Below, piece by piece: positions 51,417 to 60,316 of a stretch of DNA of 64,000 nucleotides. How positions within the stretch are numbered: position 1 is the first letter of the stretch; every line of letters begins with the position of its first letter. The stretch is from CAVZCK01 sp963798805 (GTDB lineage: Bacteria; Pseudomonadota; Alphaproteobacteria; Rhizobiales; Rhodomicrobiaceae), in assembly GCA_963798805.1 (NCBI GenBank), contig CAWCVC010000011.1, positions 124,001 to 188,000 on the forward strand, written 5' to 3'. The notes under the pieces are model-generated. The model did not search any database. It was not told where the DNA came from and was given only the letters and a program-made list of their open reading frames with translations. The position numbers were made by a program, and so were the translations under genes.

Positions 51417-53544
51417 GACCCGCGCCGGCCTCGGCTCCGGCTTCGCGGCGCGGCCGGTTCCTGAGCCTTTGCCAATGCAGGACGGCGACCACGGCGCTGA
51501 GCGCGAAGCCGACCTCGTCGGTAATCGGGATGGCGGCGACGAGCGTGAAAGCGGCAGCCACGGCAAGAAGACGCTCGGTGATCGTCAGGCGCGCGCCGAG
51601 ATAACCGATGACGGCGGCGCCCCATAGGCCGATGGCGAGAGAGGTCTTGAACACGATGTAGATGACGGCAAGGGAATAGCCGATCTCCTTCGCCAGTGGG
51701 CCGCCGTCCTGCAGCATCAGCGCGGGCGTGTAAACCGCCATATAGGGGATGATGAAGCCGGCGGCCGCCACCTTGATCGCCTCCAGCGAGATTTTCAACC
51801 CGCTTTCCTTCGCGATCGGCGCCGCCGCGAAACAGGCGAGCGCCACGGGCGGCGTCAGATCGGCGAGAATGCCGAAATAGAACACGAACATATGGCTAAC
51901 GATCAGCGGCACGCCGAGCTGGAGCAGCGCCGGGCCGGCGATGGAGGAGGTGATGATGTAATTCGGGATGGTCGGTATGCCCATGCCGAGGATGAGGCAG
52001 GTGATCATGGTCAGGAACAGCGAAGCGAACAGGCTCTGGCCGCCGATATGCACGACGAACAGGCCGAAGGTGTTGGCGGCGCCTGTCAAGGTCATGGTGC
52101 CGATGATTACACCGACAATGGCGCAGGCAATCCCGACCGGCAGCGCCGTCTTGGCGCCCTCGGCAAGGCTGTCGCGGCAGATCAGGATGGTTTCACGTCC
52201 GCCCTTGGTGACCCCGTTCCAGCCGATCAGGATCGCCAGCGTAATGAGGATCGGCATGATGCCATATTCGAAGAACGCCGCCGCAGCAACGCCGAGGCCG
52301 ATCCAGAAAATCGAGCGGATGACGATGTTCGGCAGACCGAGCGCGATGGAACCGCCGAGAATGAGCAGCACGGTGAGCGCGAGGCCGATGGTCCCGGCAT
52401 AAAGCGGCGTGTAGCCCGAAAACAGCATAATGACCAGCACCGCGAGCGGCAGCAGCAGGTACCAGCGCTCGCGCAGCGCCGTCCACGCCGAGGGCAGCTC
52501 GCTTTTCGGCAGGCCGACGAGGCCGTGACGCCCGGCCTCGAGATGCACCATCCAGAAGGCGGAGGCGAAATAGAGGATTGCCGGAATAACCGCCGCCATG
52601 ACGATCTGGTAATATTCGACGCCGAGCGTCTCGGCCATGATGAAGGCGACGGCGCCCATGACCGGCGGCATGATCTGGCCGCCCATCGAGGCGGTCGACT
52701 CCACGCCGCCGGCGAAGGCGGCCCGGTAACCGAATTTCTTCATCAGCGGAATAGTGAACTGGCCGGTGGTGACGACATTGGCGACGCCGGAGCCGGAGAT
52801 CGTGCCCATAAGCCCGGATGAGATCACTGCGACCTTGGCCGGACCGCCCTGGGCATGGCCGACAAGACCCAGCGAAATATCCGTGAACAGCTTAATCATG
52901 CCGCCTTTCTCGAGAAAGGCGCCGAACAGGATGAACAGGAAAATATAGGTCGAGGAGACCAGGACCGGGATGCCGTAAATGCCCTCGGTGCCGTACGCCA
53001 TCTGGTCGATGATCTGGGAGAAATCATAGCCGCGATGGTTGAGCGGCGAAGGCAGGTCCTGGCCGATGAAGCAATAGAGCAGGAAGATCCCGGAGATGAT
53101 CGGCAGAGCCGGGCCCATCACCACCCAGGCGGCGGCGAAGATCGTGACGAGCGCGATGATGCCCATGACGATGTCGACGGTAAGCAGGTCGCCTGAGCGC
53201 AGGATGAGCGGCGCGTATTCCCACCATTGATAGACGGCAACGGAAAAGCCCGCGAGCGCCATCAGCCATGCGAGCGCCTTGACCGGCGCTGAGCGGTTGG
53301 TCGTCATGGCAACGAAAGGAAATCCCAGGAGCAGCAGGAAGCCGACATGAAAGGCCCTGACGACCTGGCTCGGCAGCTCGATCAGATGGGCGGCCGTCGC
53401 GACCTGGAACAGCGAGAATATCACCGCGATCCAGAACAGGAGACGGCCTTCGAAGCTTGCGGGAAAGCTCTCGACCAGCGGATCATGAATCGAGGAGGGC
53501 GCCGGCTCCTCGCTTGCTTCGTCTTGGCGCTCAATGGATGACAT
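51409..53544 (-). CDS. TRAP transporter fused permease (DctQ–DctM), TAXI type
   Basis: 711-aa inner-membrane protein combining the small (four-helix, about residues 35–165) and large (about 12-helix) TRAP permease subunits. Landmarks are the large-subunit loop GSGVANVVTTGQFTIPLMKK, EIGG-like AFAGGVESTASMGGQIMPPV, GMGIPTIPNYIITSSIAGPA and DLTPPVALACFAAAPIAKES. It would drive Na+- or H+-coupled uptake of an organic acid delivered by the TAXI receptor. ATG 53544 begins MSSIERQDEAS after AAGGA. The receptor gene upstream is interrupted by a stop. Confidence 0.92.
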   Translation of the reverse strand: MSSIERQDEASEEPAPSSIHDPLVESFPASFEGRLLFWIAVIFSLFQVATAAHLIELPSQVVRAFHVGFLLLLGFPFVAMTTNRSAPVKALAWLMALAGFSVAVYQWWEYAPLILRSGDLLTVDIVMGIIALVTIFAAAWVVMGPALPIISGIFLLYCFIGQDLPSPLNHRGYDFSQIIDQMAYGTEGIYGIPVLVSSTYIFLFILFGAFLEKGGMIKLFTDISLGLVGHAQGGPAKVAVISSGLMGTISGSGVANVVTTGQFTIPLMKKFGYRAAFAGGVESTASMGGQIMPPVMGAVAFIMAETLGVEYYQIVMAAVIPAILYFASAFWMVHLEAGRHGLVGLPKSELPSAWTALRERWYLLLPLAVLVIMLFSGYTPLYAGTIGLALTVLLILGGSIALGLPNIVIRSIFWIGLGVAAAAFFEYGIMPILITLAILIGWNGVTKGGRETILICRDSLAEGAKTALPVGIACAIVGVIIGTMTLTGAANTFGLFVVHIGGQSLFASLFLTMITCLILGMGIPTIPNYIITSSIAGPALLQLGVPLIVSHMFVFYFGILADLTPPVALACFAAAPIAKESGLKISLEAIKVAAAGFIIPYMAVYTPALMLQDGGPLAKEIGYSLAVIYIVFKTSLAIGLWGAAVIGYLGARLTITERLLAVAAAFTLVAAIPITDEVGFALSAVVAVLHWQRLRNRPRREAGAEAGAGHG

Positions 53545-53645
53545 GAGTTTCTGCGTCCTTGTCGGGCAATAGCAGAAGGCCGGGGCATTAAACCCCGGCC
53601 TATCGCGCATCGTTCCTTCGGCTCGGGCTTGAAGCTGGGCTCCCG

Positions 53646-54605
53646 CTACATCAGGCCCTTCTCCTTGTAATATTTCGCCGCGCCCGGGTGAAGCGGCACC
53701 GGCATCCCCTTGAGGGCGCTCTCGAGCTTGATAGCGCTGGCCGCCTTATGCGCGGCGACGAGCTCCGGCAGGTTCTCGAAGAGCTGCTTGGTCATCTCGT
53801 AAGCCAGCTCGTCGGAGACGCCGGCGCGGGTGACGAGAAAGTTGACCACGGCGACGGTCTTGACGTCCGAGCCCTGGCCCTTGTAGGTGCCGGCGGGAAT
53901 GGTCGCCTCGACGAAGGGCGCACCGAGCTTGGCGATGACGTCGCTCGGCACCGCGACCATGGTGATGTCGATCGAATTGGCGAGATCGCGGATCGAGGCG
54001 ACGCCGAGGCCGGCCGATTGCAGCGTGGCATCGAGCTAGCGGTTCTTGATCAGCTCGACGGATTCGGCGAAGGGCAGATATTCGGTCTTGCCGAGGTCCT
54101 TGTAAGACATTCCGGCGGCTCCGAAGATGGCGCGGGCATTGACTTCGGTGCCGGATTTCGGCGCGCCGACGGAGAGCGCCTTGCCTTTCAGATCGGCAAG
54201 CGACTTGATGCCGGACTCCTTCGAGGCGACGATCTGGATGTAGTTCGGATAGATCGCCGCAATGCCGCGCAGCTTGTCAAGCTTCGCTTTGAAGCCGGCT
54301 TCGGCATTGCCTTCCCAGGCAAGCTTCAGGCTGTCGCCGAGCGTGAAGGCGATCTCGCCCTTGCCCTGCTGCAGCAGATTGAGATTCTCCACCGACGCCT
54401 TGGTCGACTGCACCTGCGTGCGGGCGCCTTTGATCTTGTCGCCATAGACCTTCGACAGCGCGACGCCGAGCGGGTAATACACGCCGGACGTGCCGCCGGT
54501 CAGGATGTTGACGAATGTATCCGCTCTTGCGGCGGCCGCTGTGCCGAGGCTCAGCGAAAGGGCGACCGCTCCGGCAATCACCGCCTTTACAGATCCAGAA
54601 TGCAT
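53646..54605 (-). pseudogene. TAXI-family TRAP solute-binding protein, single internal amber stop
   Basis: The frame encodes a signal peptide (VIAGAVALSLSLGTAAAARA), the TAXI start FVNILTGGTSGVYYPLGVAL, SVENLNLLQQGKGEIAFTLG and LKGKALSVGAPKSGTEVNAR. It hits TAG at 54036–54038 (...LIKNR-stop-LDATLQSAGLGVAS). The same frame then continues to the normal end (KYYKEKGLM). Homologues have Gln here (R-Q-LDAT), so a CAG-to-TAG change is the sole lesion. GGAGGA precedes ATG 54605. Without suppression the TRAP system lacks its receptor. Confidence 0.82.
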
Positions 54606-54827
54606 GCATTTCCTCCTTCGACTGGTCATAGGCTTAGCCGACGGGGCCCGCTGGGCAAATGGCCCGCAGGCACCATGTCGGCAAAAACGCGGCGATCACA
54701 AAGCAATAGTTATTGAAATTTTTCAACCACAAAGGTGCCGGCCGGGGCTTGCGGCCAGGCCGAGGACGCCGGCGCCGTAGCAGCATGATGCTGCAGAAGG
54801 GCAAGCGGCCTGCGTCGTTGCTGGCGC

Positions 54828-55685
54828 TCAACGGGCGGCCGATTTGCCGCCGTCGAGGATTTCGATCTGTTCGGGGTGGGTGACGGTGATGGAGGGGCCG
54901 TTGAAATTCTTCAGCCAGCCGCGGACGCGGACATGATGCCCCCTCAGCTGTGTAAGGTCGATCTTGTTCTCGCCGTCTTGCGCTCCGGCGTCGAAGCGCC
55001 GCGCGCTGCTGGCCGAGACGAAGGCGGTAAAGTCCCGCCGCCAGTTCTGGCCGAAATTAATATAGAAGCGGCCTTTCAACTCCGTCACATTGCGCACTTC
55101 GCCCTCGACGATTTCATAGCTTTCGGCAAGCTTGAACAGCAGATCCTCCGCCTCGGCCGGCCGAACGGCGAAGAAGCCGGTTTTCCAGAAACCTCTCTGC
55201 GCCAGCCGGGCCCCGTTTTCCTTCGCGAGCAGCTCCGATACGCACAGACGGTTCTCCGGAAAGGAGATCACACGGGCCAGGCCGTCTTCGATGAGCTTGC
55301 CTTGCAACCAGACAGCATCAGTCCCGCTTCCGATCATGATCTGAGCCAGGAGACGGCCGTAGCGGTCGCGCTGTCGCTTATCCAGTTGCAGCGAAATCTT
55401 CTTGCCCAGCACTAGAGCCGAGAGAGTGGTCTCCATCTGCGCCCGCGCCTCCGAGGCCGGAGCGCCCCGCGCGCGTTTCGGACCGATGACGCCCATCAGA
55501 CGCACGGCCCGGCCGTCATCCAGGATGAGGGTCTCGCCCCCATTGATCGCCGTCACCACGCCGCTGCCGCCCTCATCCCCCTTGCAGACTGCACTTGCGG
55601 CGCAGGTGAGCGCGAGCCAGAAAAACAGCGTGGAGGCGATCAGTTTCGCGGAAGCGAGCGGTCTTGTGTGGGCGCAATGGGACAT
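54828..55685 (-). CDS. Exported staphylococcal-nuclease-fold protein
   Basis: 285-aa protein with a signal peptide (KLIASTLFFWLALTCAASAV) and an SNase OB-fold domain (about residues 45–155: GSGVVTAINGGETLILDDGR, AVRLMGVIGPKRA, LDKRQRDRYGRLLAQIMI, GLARVISFPEN). DRYGR is the usual catalytic-Arg block, but the first Arg/Asp positions look altered, so nuclease activity is uncertain. The C-terminal ~120 residues form a second OB-like domain (NVTELKGRFYINFGQNWRRD, LRGHHVRVRGWLKNFNGPSI). ATG 55685 is chosen to give a compact signal peptide. Confidence 0.8.
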   Translation of the reverse strand: MSHCAHTRPLASAKLIASTLFFWLALTCAASAVCKGDEGGSGVVTAINGGETLILDDGRAVRLMGVIGPKRARGAPASEARAQMETTLSALVLGKKISLQLDKRQRDRYGRLLAQIMIGSGTDAVWLQGKLIEDGLARVISFPENRLCVSELLAKENGARLAQRGFWKTGFFAVRPAEAEDLLFKLAESYEIVEGEVRNVTELKGRFYINFGQNWRRDFTAFVSASSARRFDAGAQDGENKIDLTQLRGHHVRVRGWLKNFNGPSITVTHPEQIEILDGGKSAAR

Positions 55686-55852
55686 TGGACGAACTCGGGC
55701 ACAAAGGCGGCGTTCAGCTTGCTGAACGTTCCTGTTTTGATCTGCCGAGTTGTAGCAGATGCGGCGCCCGTTTGCGCCCGTGCGCATTACCTAGCCGAAA
55801 ATGCGTAAGGGGCCGACAATTGTGAGCGGCGCCGCGCCCGTTTGCGCAAAAC

Positions 55853-55882
55853 TTGACCTTATCCGCCGGCGGCAAGTAAACC
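55853..55882 (+). promoter_or_regulatory. Candidate promoter of tRNA-Arg
   Basis: TTGACC (55853–55858) and TAAACC (55877–55882) are 18 bp apart, 15 bp before the tRNA 5' end. The position and -35 match make it a reasonable tRNA promoter. Confidence 0.35.
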
Positions 55883-55897
55883 TTGTCTATCCGGTTC

Positions 55898-55974
55898 GTC
55901 CCCGTAGCTCAGCAGGATAGAGCGGCAGCCTCCTAAGCTGCAGGTCCCGCGTTCGAATCGCGGCGGGGACGCCA
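55898..55974 (+). tRNA. tRNA-Arg (anticodon CCU)
   Basis: A 77-nt cloverleaf. The acceptor GTCCCCG (55898–55904) pairs with CGGGGAC (55964–55970). The D-arm contains AGCTCAGCAGGATAGAGC. Anticodon stem GCAGC/GCTGC encloses loop CTCCTAA with anticodon CCT at 55932–55934. The T-arm has GTTCGAATC, and CCA is encoded (55972–55974). It decodes AGG arginine codons. No integrase or partial tRNA copy was found beside it. Confidence 0.95.
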
Positions 55975-56321
55975 ATTTTCTCAATGAGTTAGACTACTGG
56001 ACGCGAGACCGCGATCGGCGTGTAGATAAAAGCGTTCGTGGCCGGCGCAGAGTGACACCAGTTCCTAAGTTAGAATCCGGCGCTCATCCGCCAGTGTTCG
56101 ATCTGGCCGGAGTGCATTGGGGAGACGGCTTTCGCATTCTGCTGCAGAGAAATGATCGAGCGGCATCTTATTCGATAACGTCGCTCGTGCGATTTCCATT
56201 CATCCAGGCTGGGCGAAACTCCAACATCCTGCCACCGCTCCAATTTTGTGCTTGAGCATCGGCGCACGGGATTTAAACAGCGTCCAGATCGTTATGACTT
56301 GCAATCCAGGAGAGGTTCCGC
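55975..56321. other. Intergenic region between tRNA-Arg and the ECF operon
   Basis: No convincing gene; the only open frames lack ribosome sites and family features. The right end carries the candidate promoter at 56268–56293 and an AGGAGAGG ribosome site before the ECF start. Confidence 0.4.
56268..56293 (+). promoter_or_regulatory. EcfG-like promoter of the ECF sigma operon
   Basis: GGGAT (56268–56272) – 17 bp – CGTT (56290–56293) resembles the alphaproteobacterial ECF/EcfG consensus GGAAC-N16/17-CGTT, one base off in the last two -35 positions. It would place the start of transcription about 20 bp before the GTG. Autoregulation is common for ECF operons. Confidence 0.4.
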
Positions 56322-56849
56322 GTGGCGAATGACGTCGGGCGCCGGATCGTCGAGCTGTTGCCGCGCCTGCGGCGGTTCGCTTACGCGCTGAGCGGGGATC
56401 CCGACACGGGTGATGACTTGGTGCAGGAAGGCTGCGCACGCGCCTTCGCGCATCTCAACCAATGGCAGCCGGGGACACGGCTTGATAGCTGGATGTATAG
56501 GATCATCCATAACATTTGGCTCGACCAGAAGCGGGCGTCCAAGGTACGCGGGATTGCCGTCGACCTCGATTCCGGGCCGGAACTTTCTGGTGAGGACGGA
56601 CGCGATGTGGTGACCAGCCGACTGACTCTGCGGCAGGTCCTGGATGGGTTGGCGTCCTTGCCCCAAGAGCAACGCGCGATCATCACGCTCGTCTCTTTCG
56701 AGGGGCTTTCTTACGAGGAAGCTGCTGCAATCCTCGGGATCCCCGTCGGCACCGCCACGAGCCGTTTGGTGCGTGGGCGTCGCGCTCTTTATGCCATGGC
56801 GGTTGAAGGCACGAAAAGGCTGGAGGGCCGGCATGATAAAGCCGAGTGA
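56322..56849 (+). CDS. ECF-type RNA polymerase sigma factor
   Basis: 175-aa sigma factor with region 2 (LRRFAYALSGDPDTGDDLVQ, TRLDSWMYRIIHNIWLDQKR) and region 4 (LASLPQEQRAIITLVSFEGL, SYEEAAAILGIPVGTATSRL) and no region 3, as in ECF sigmas. It starts with GTG after AGGAGAGG. Its 3' end overlaps the anti-sigma gene by 17 bp. Likely silent until its membrane partner is released. Confidence 0.92.
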   Translation: MANDVGRRIVELLPRLRRFAYALSGDPDTGDDLVQEGCARAFAHLNQWQPGTRLDSWMYRIIHNIWLDQKRASKVRGIAVDLDSGPELSGEDGRDVVTSRLTLRQVLDGLASLPQEQRAIITLVSFEGLSYEEAAAILGIPVGTATSRLVRGRRALYAMAVEGTKRLEGRHDKAE

Positions 56850-57654
56850 CGAGACCTTGATGGCCTATGCGGACGGGCTGCTCGATCCATCGCAGCGGGC
56901 GGAAATTGAAAGGCTGTGTACGGAGGATCCTGCATTGCTCGCAAGGCTGCAGGTTTTTCGCGCGACCGGGCGAGACCTTGCGGGCCTGCTCCGAGAACAT
57001 CTGGAGGCGCCTGTGCCAAAGAGACTCCTCGATTTCGTGGCCATGCAGGAAGCAAAGCTGGCTGACAACAATAGTCCTAGCCGGCTGCGCTTCTGGACGC
57101 GACTCAGGGAGCAGGCGCAGAGTTGGCTGTTTCCGGACACATCGAAACTAAGGACCGCCATTGTCGCCGGCGTTGCTCTGATCTTCGGGATCAGCGCTGG
57201 CTGGCTCCTGCACGGCAATCCCGGTGGCGAGGAGAGTGTCTTCACCGACCTCGTTCAGGTCGAGAAAGGCCACCTCCTTGCTCGCGCCCCGCTACAGCAC
57301 GCTTTGGATCGCCTGCGCAGTGGCGAGGCGGTGCGGCTTGCGCTTGCAGGGGCTAAGGATGCCCGGCTGGAAGTCAAAATGACATTCCGCAATGAAGCCC
57401 GGAATTACTGCCGTGCGTACGACATCATGGTTTCGTCACCGGAGCGCTACGCCGGCGTTGCCTGCCGTAATGGCGGTCGATGGATGATTTGGATACAGGC
57501 GATGATGCCCCCATCTACCGTCTCGCCCAACCAGCTTGTTCCGGCGGGCGTCAAGAACGCGGCCATGGAATCGGTCGTGAGTGCAATCATCGACGGCGAT
57601 CCCCTTTCAGCCGCCGACGAGGCCGCTATTATCGGCAAAGGCTGGAAAAAATAA
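56833..57654 (+). CDS. Membrane-anchored anti-sigma factor
   Basis: 273-aa protein. The N-terminal ~75 residues resemble a short anti-sigma domain (PSDETLMAYADGLLDPSQRA, EIERLCTEDPALLARLQVFR) without an HxxxCxxC zinc motif. One transmembrane helix (TAIVAGVALIFGISAGWLLH, about residues 112–131) leads to a ~140-residue periplasmic domain containing paired Cys (NYCRAYDIMV, GVACRNGGRW). Overlap with the sigma gene is the classic pairing. The periplasmic domain would be the sensor. Confidence 0.85.
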   Translation: MIKPSDETLMAYADGLLDPSQRAEIERLCTEDPALLARLQVFRATGRDLAGLLREHLEAPVPKRLLDFVAMQEAKLADNNSPSRLRFWTRLREQAQSWLFPDTSKLRTAIVAGVALIFGISAGWLLHGNPGGEESVFTDLVQVEKGHLLARAPLQHALDRLRSGEAVRLALAGAKDARLEVKMTFRNEARNYCRAYDIMVSSPERYAGVACRNGGRWMIWIQAMMPPSTVSPNQLVPAGVKNAAMESVVSAIIDGDPLSAADEAAIIGKGWKK

Positions 57655-57760
57655 GCCGCCAGAGCAGGCGGACCCTAAATTGGAATCGGAAGCGCCGCCC
57701 TATCTATTTGTTTGACATTGGATTTATCCGAAACCGCTCCGCACTTTTCGGTCCGATGCG

Positions 57761-59542
57761 CTAACGGCCCTCACGGGCCAATGCAGGTGCCCAATCAGCA
57801 ACCGTTGCGGCGGGGGCCGGACATTCGGCCGGTGCTTGCAGCAAGCCTCGGCCATAGGTCTGGTTGTGGCTTCCCGCCCCCAGCGCGACGGTTTTCACGT
57901 GATCGAGGAGGGCTTCTTTCGGCAGCCGCAGCACGGCTGGCTGCTGGATCGCCAGCAAAGCCGTGGCAAAAGGCGCTGCGAAGGAAGTGCCTGAGCGGTA
58001 GCCCTCCCGGGATTCCGGAACGGCTGTCCAGATATGAACCCCCGGCGCAGCCAGATCGATATAGGCTCCGTGATTGGCGAAAGGAAATATCTGCAGTTGC
58101 TTGGTGATGGCGGTGACGGCGATCACCTCCGGATAGGCGGCGGGATAGCTCGGACCGGCCGCCGGGCCTTCATTGCCGGCTGCGGCTGTGAAGACGAAGC
58201 CTTGGCGCCCAAGGCTTGCGATGCGCGCTCGTACCAGCTCGTCGTCCGTGCCCGTCAGGCTCATATTCACGAGCTTCGCGTCTGAGGCATTCATCCAGTC
58301 CAATGCTCTGAGAAGGGACACGGTGTCCGTCACCGGCTGACCGTCTTCCCCGGCAAAAAAGATGCTTGCGACAAAAAAATCCGCCTGGTTGATGAGACCG
58401 GGAGTGCCGCTGTCCGGTCGGCCGGCAAGGAGTGCAAGCACGCCCGTTCCGTGCCAGTTCGGCGAGGGGTTTCGCCCATCCGGGAGGAAGCTTCTATGCG
58501 TAATCTTTTGGCCCCTGAACGTCGGATGGCGGAAATCGACGTCCGTATCGATGACACCGACCCGCATAGCCACCGCGCAAGCGGCAAAATCATCCCTCCA
58601 CCCGATAGCGGACTCTGCGTAGCATTGATCACCGAGGCATCTTATGGCGCCGTTCAAGCTGGCGGGACGGGTCCGTTGTCCTTTGTCGACGTCTTCTTTC
58701 ACCGCCGGGTGATACAGATGGTAGAGATGATCCAATTGGAAGCGGGCACTAGGCAGGTTTGCTTCGAGAAGGTCGATCGCGGCCGGGGCGTCGATGTCGG
58801 TCGGCACGCCCAGGATCGTGACCGCATCTTCATCTGTCTGCGTAGAAGCGCCAATCGAAAAACCGAGCCTCCTTAAGCGCGCAATTGCCGAGGGCGACGG
58901 GTTGATCGCAAGCACCTCGCGCCGTGAATAGAAGCGCGGATCAACTGCGCCTCCGTTTAGCGACTGGGCGCCAACCTTCGCCGACTGCAGATCAGCCTCG
59001 CCAGGAATGCCCATTCGACGAATGCCGACAGCTTTACCCCTCGGTGAGGGCACGGTTTTCGGTTTCGGGGCCGCGATCTTGCCGGGATAATCGATCTTTC
59101 CAAGGTATTCAGAGAAGCCATCTCCATTCCCGTCGCTCTCGATCTGCTCACTGATCGGAAGGTCAATGTCCAGTTTTGGGCCGGCGAGCCATTTATCGAC
59201 CGGGGTGTCGCCATCGAGCTTGGCGAGACCCGGAGCCCCCGCTGCGTTGTCATTAGAGTGGCCGGCGGAAGACAGATCTGCGCCGCTTTGGCCTTGGCCG
59301 AAGTCACCGCTACCGATGCCATTCCCGTGATTGGCATGCGCAGCACGTCCCCCTGCGAAGGCCGAAGGAATGACAAGGTCAGGGCCAGAGATTGTAACTG
59401 CGATCACGCTGATGATCGCCGCTGAAATTATCGGGCGTGACAGTGTCTCGGCCGCTCTCACGACAACACCTCGTCCCAACCGCAACGCTGCTGCGATTGC
59501 TCGTGCGCTCTTCCCGCGAAGCTGCACCAGGTCGCTCGTCAT
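57761..59542 (-). CDS. Exported subtilisin-like serine peptidase (S8 family)
   Basis: 593-aa protease. A hydrophobic segment (PIISAAIISVIAVTISGPDL) follows a basic N-terminus. A ~250-residue propeptide or linker region rich in Gly/Asn/Pro precedes the catalytic domain: Asp in MRVGVIDTDVDFRHPTFRGQ, His in PSPNWHGTGVLALLAGRPDS, the oxyanion region FTAAAGNEGPAAGPSYPAAY and Ser in YRSGTSFAAPFATALLA. ATG 59542 is preferred over the longer frame. It converges with the anti-sigma gene (106-bp gap), so it might cleave that protein's periplasmic domain; this is inference. Confidence 0.88.
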   Translation of the reverse strand: MTSDLVQLRGKSARAIAAALRLGRGVVVRAAETLSRPIISAAIISVIAVTISGPDLVIPSAFAGGRAAHANHGNGIGSGDFGQGQSGADLSSAGHSNDNAAGAPGLAKLDGDTPVDKWLAGPKLDIDLPISEQIESDGNGDGFSEYLGKIDYPGKIAAPKPKTVPSPRGKAVGIRRMGIPGEADLQSAKVGAQSLNGGAVDPRFYSRREVLAINPSPSAIARLRRLGFSIGASTQTDEDAVTILGVPTDIDAPAAIDLLEANLPSARFQLDHLYHLYHPAVKEDVDKGQRTRPASLNGAIRCLGDQCYAESAIGWRDDFAACAVAMRVGVIDTDVDFRHPTFRGQKITHRSFLPDGRNPSPNWHGTGVLALLAGRPDSGTPGLINQADFFVASIFFAGEDGQPVTDTVSLLRALDWMNASDAKLVNMSLTGTDDELVRARIASLGRQGFVFTAAAGNEGPAAGPSYPAAYPEVIAVTAITKQLQIFPFANHGAYIDLAAPGVHIWTAVPESREGYRSGTSFAAPFATALLAIQQPAVLRLPKEALLDHVKTVALGAGSHNQTYGRGLLQAPAECPAPAATVADWAPALAREGR

Positions 59543-59937
59543 GCCCACTCGACCTATCACCAGCGGTCTATGTCGACGGCGCCGATGGACGCGGACCAAA
59601 ATCGAGCTCGTCAACGCAACCGATCCACCGCCCGCCGCTTACACATAATAAACATGCAGCGTCATAAACAAAAGTGGCGTCTATGCGAAATCGGCGCTGA
59701 TCGCGCATCCAGATTGGCCGCTTCGCAACCGCGTCACAAGCCCGGTCCGATCCTTTCCGGCGCTGAACGGCGTCATGCGGCTCGCAGAGAACTGTCGGGG
59801 ATGGAAATCGCATTCCGCACGTTTTCGGGTGAGCTGCGGCCACCACCGTTGCTGTGGTCGTGATTGCCGTTGGCAAGACTGCGCCAGATGTCGGGACGAC
59901 GCCGAGGACCGAGCGTTCAGCGGGAGGAAAGTGGACT
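59543..59937. other. Divergent intergenic region before the Cys-rich ORF
   Basis: 395 bp between the subtilase start and the small Cys-rich gene. No gene is convincing. An AT-rich patch (TTACACATAATAAACATG, near 59640) could hold the subtilase promoter, and an EcfG-like motif lies at 59893–59917 for the rightward gene. Confidence 0.4.
59893..59917 (+). promoter_or_regulatory. EcfG-like promoter of the Cys-rich ORF
   Basis: GGGAC (59893–59897) – 16 bp – CGTT (59914–59917) fits the alphaproteobacterial ECF/EcfG pattern with one mismatch. It lies 20 bp before the ATG at 59938, with GGGAGGAAAG in between. It resembles the motif before the ECF sigma gene 3.6 kb to the left. Confidence 0.42.
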
Positions 59938-60216
59938 ATGTGCGATGCGAATGACCGTCACGATTGCTGCCATTGCGCCATCAGTCGGGCGATCAACGAA
60001 TTCAGCGAGGCGCATAGTCTGGTGAGCTTCGATCGGATCATCGACGATTTGAGCGCTTGCATCTGCGAGCTGATCGCCTCTTACGGCGATGCAAACAGGC
60101 GCCGGCATATCGCTCAGCTCACTGCCGAGATGATTCCCGAACGCGTCCGGTATTTCCGCGATATCGGCCGCTACCCAGGTGGAAAGCGCTCGGCCTCCTC
60201 GCAAATCCTTCAATGA
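59938..60216 (+). CDS. Small Cys-rich protein, unknown function
   Basis: 92-aa protein not recognised. The N-terminus is Cys/His-rich (MCDANDRHDCCHCAISRAIN), which suggests metal or heme binding. The rest is predicted helical (FSEAHSLVSFDRIIDDLSAC, ICELIASYGDANRRRHIAQL, AEMIPERVRYFRDIGRYPGG). No signal peptide or membrane segment. It has a strong ribosome site and an EcfG-like promoter, and precedes a LuxR-type regulator by 100 bp on the same strand, so the two may share a transcript. Confidence 0.7.
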   Translation: MCDANDRHDCCHCAISRAINEFSEAHSLVSFDRIIDDLSACICELIASYGDANRRRHIAQLTAEMIPERVRYFRDIGRYPGGKRSASSQILQ

Positions 60217-60316
60217 GGTCGAAGATGCACCGGAAGCGAAATTTGCCGGCCGACCGGCATCATCGCACGCCAAATGCGGAGCAGCAGCGGGAGCCGGGAC
60301 AGATCGGAGCGCAGCG

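Noticed and set aside
46313..54038. Possible amber recoding, from two in-frame TAG codons at likely Gln positions (46313 and 54036)
   Set aside because: TAG is used as a genuine terminator in the same window (for example irr and the SH3 gene), so a reassigned codon is unlikely. Ordinary nonsense mutations suffice.
55898..56321. Genomic-island attachment site at tRNA-Arg
   Set aside because: No integrase gene nearby and no repeat of the tRNA 3' end was found downstream in the window.
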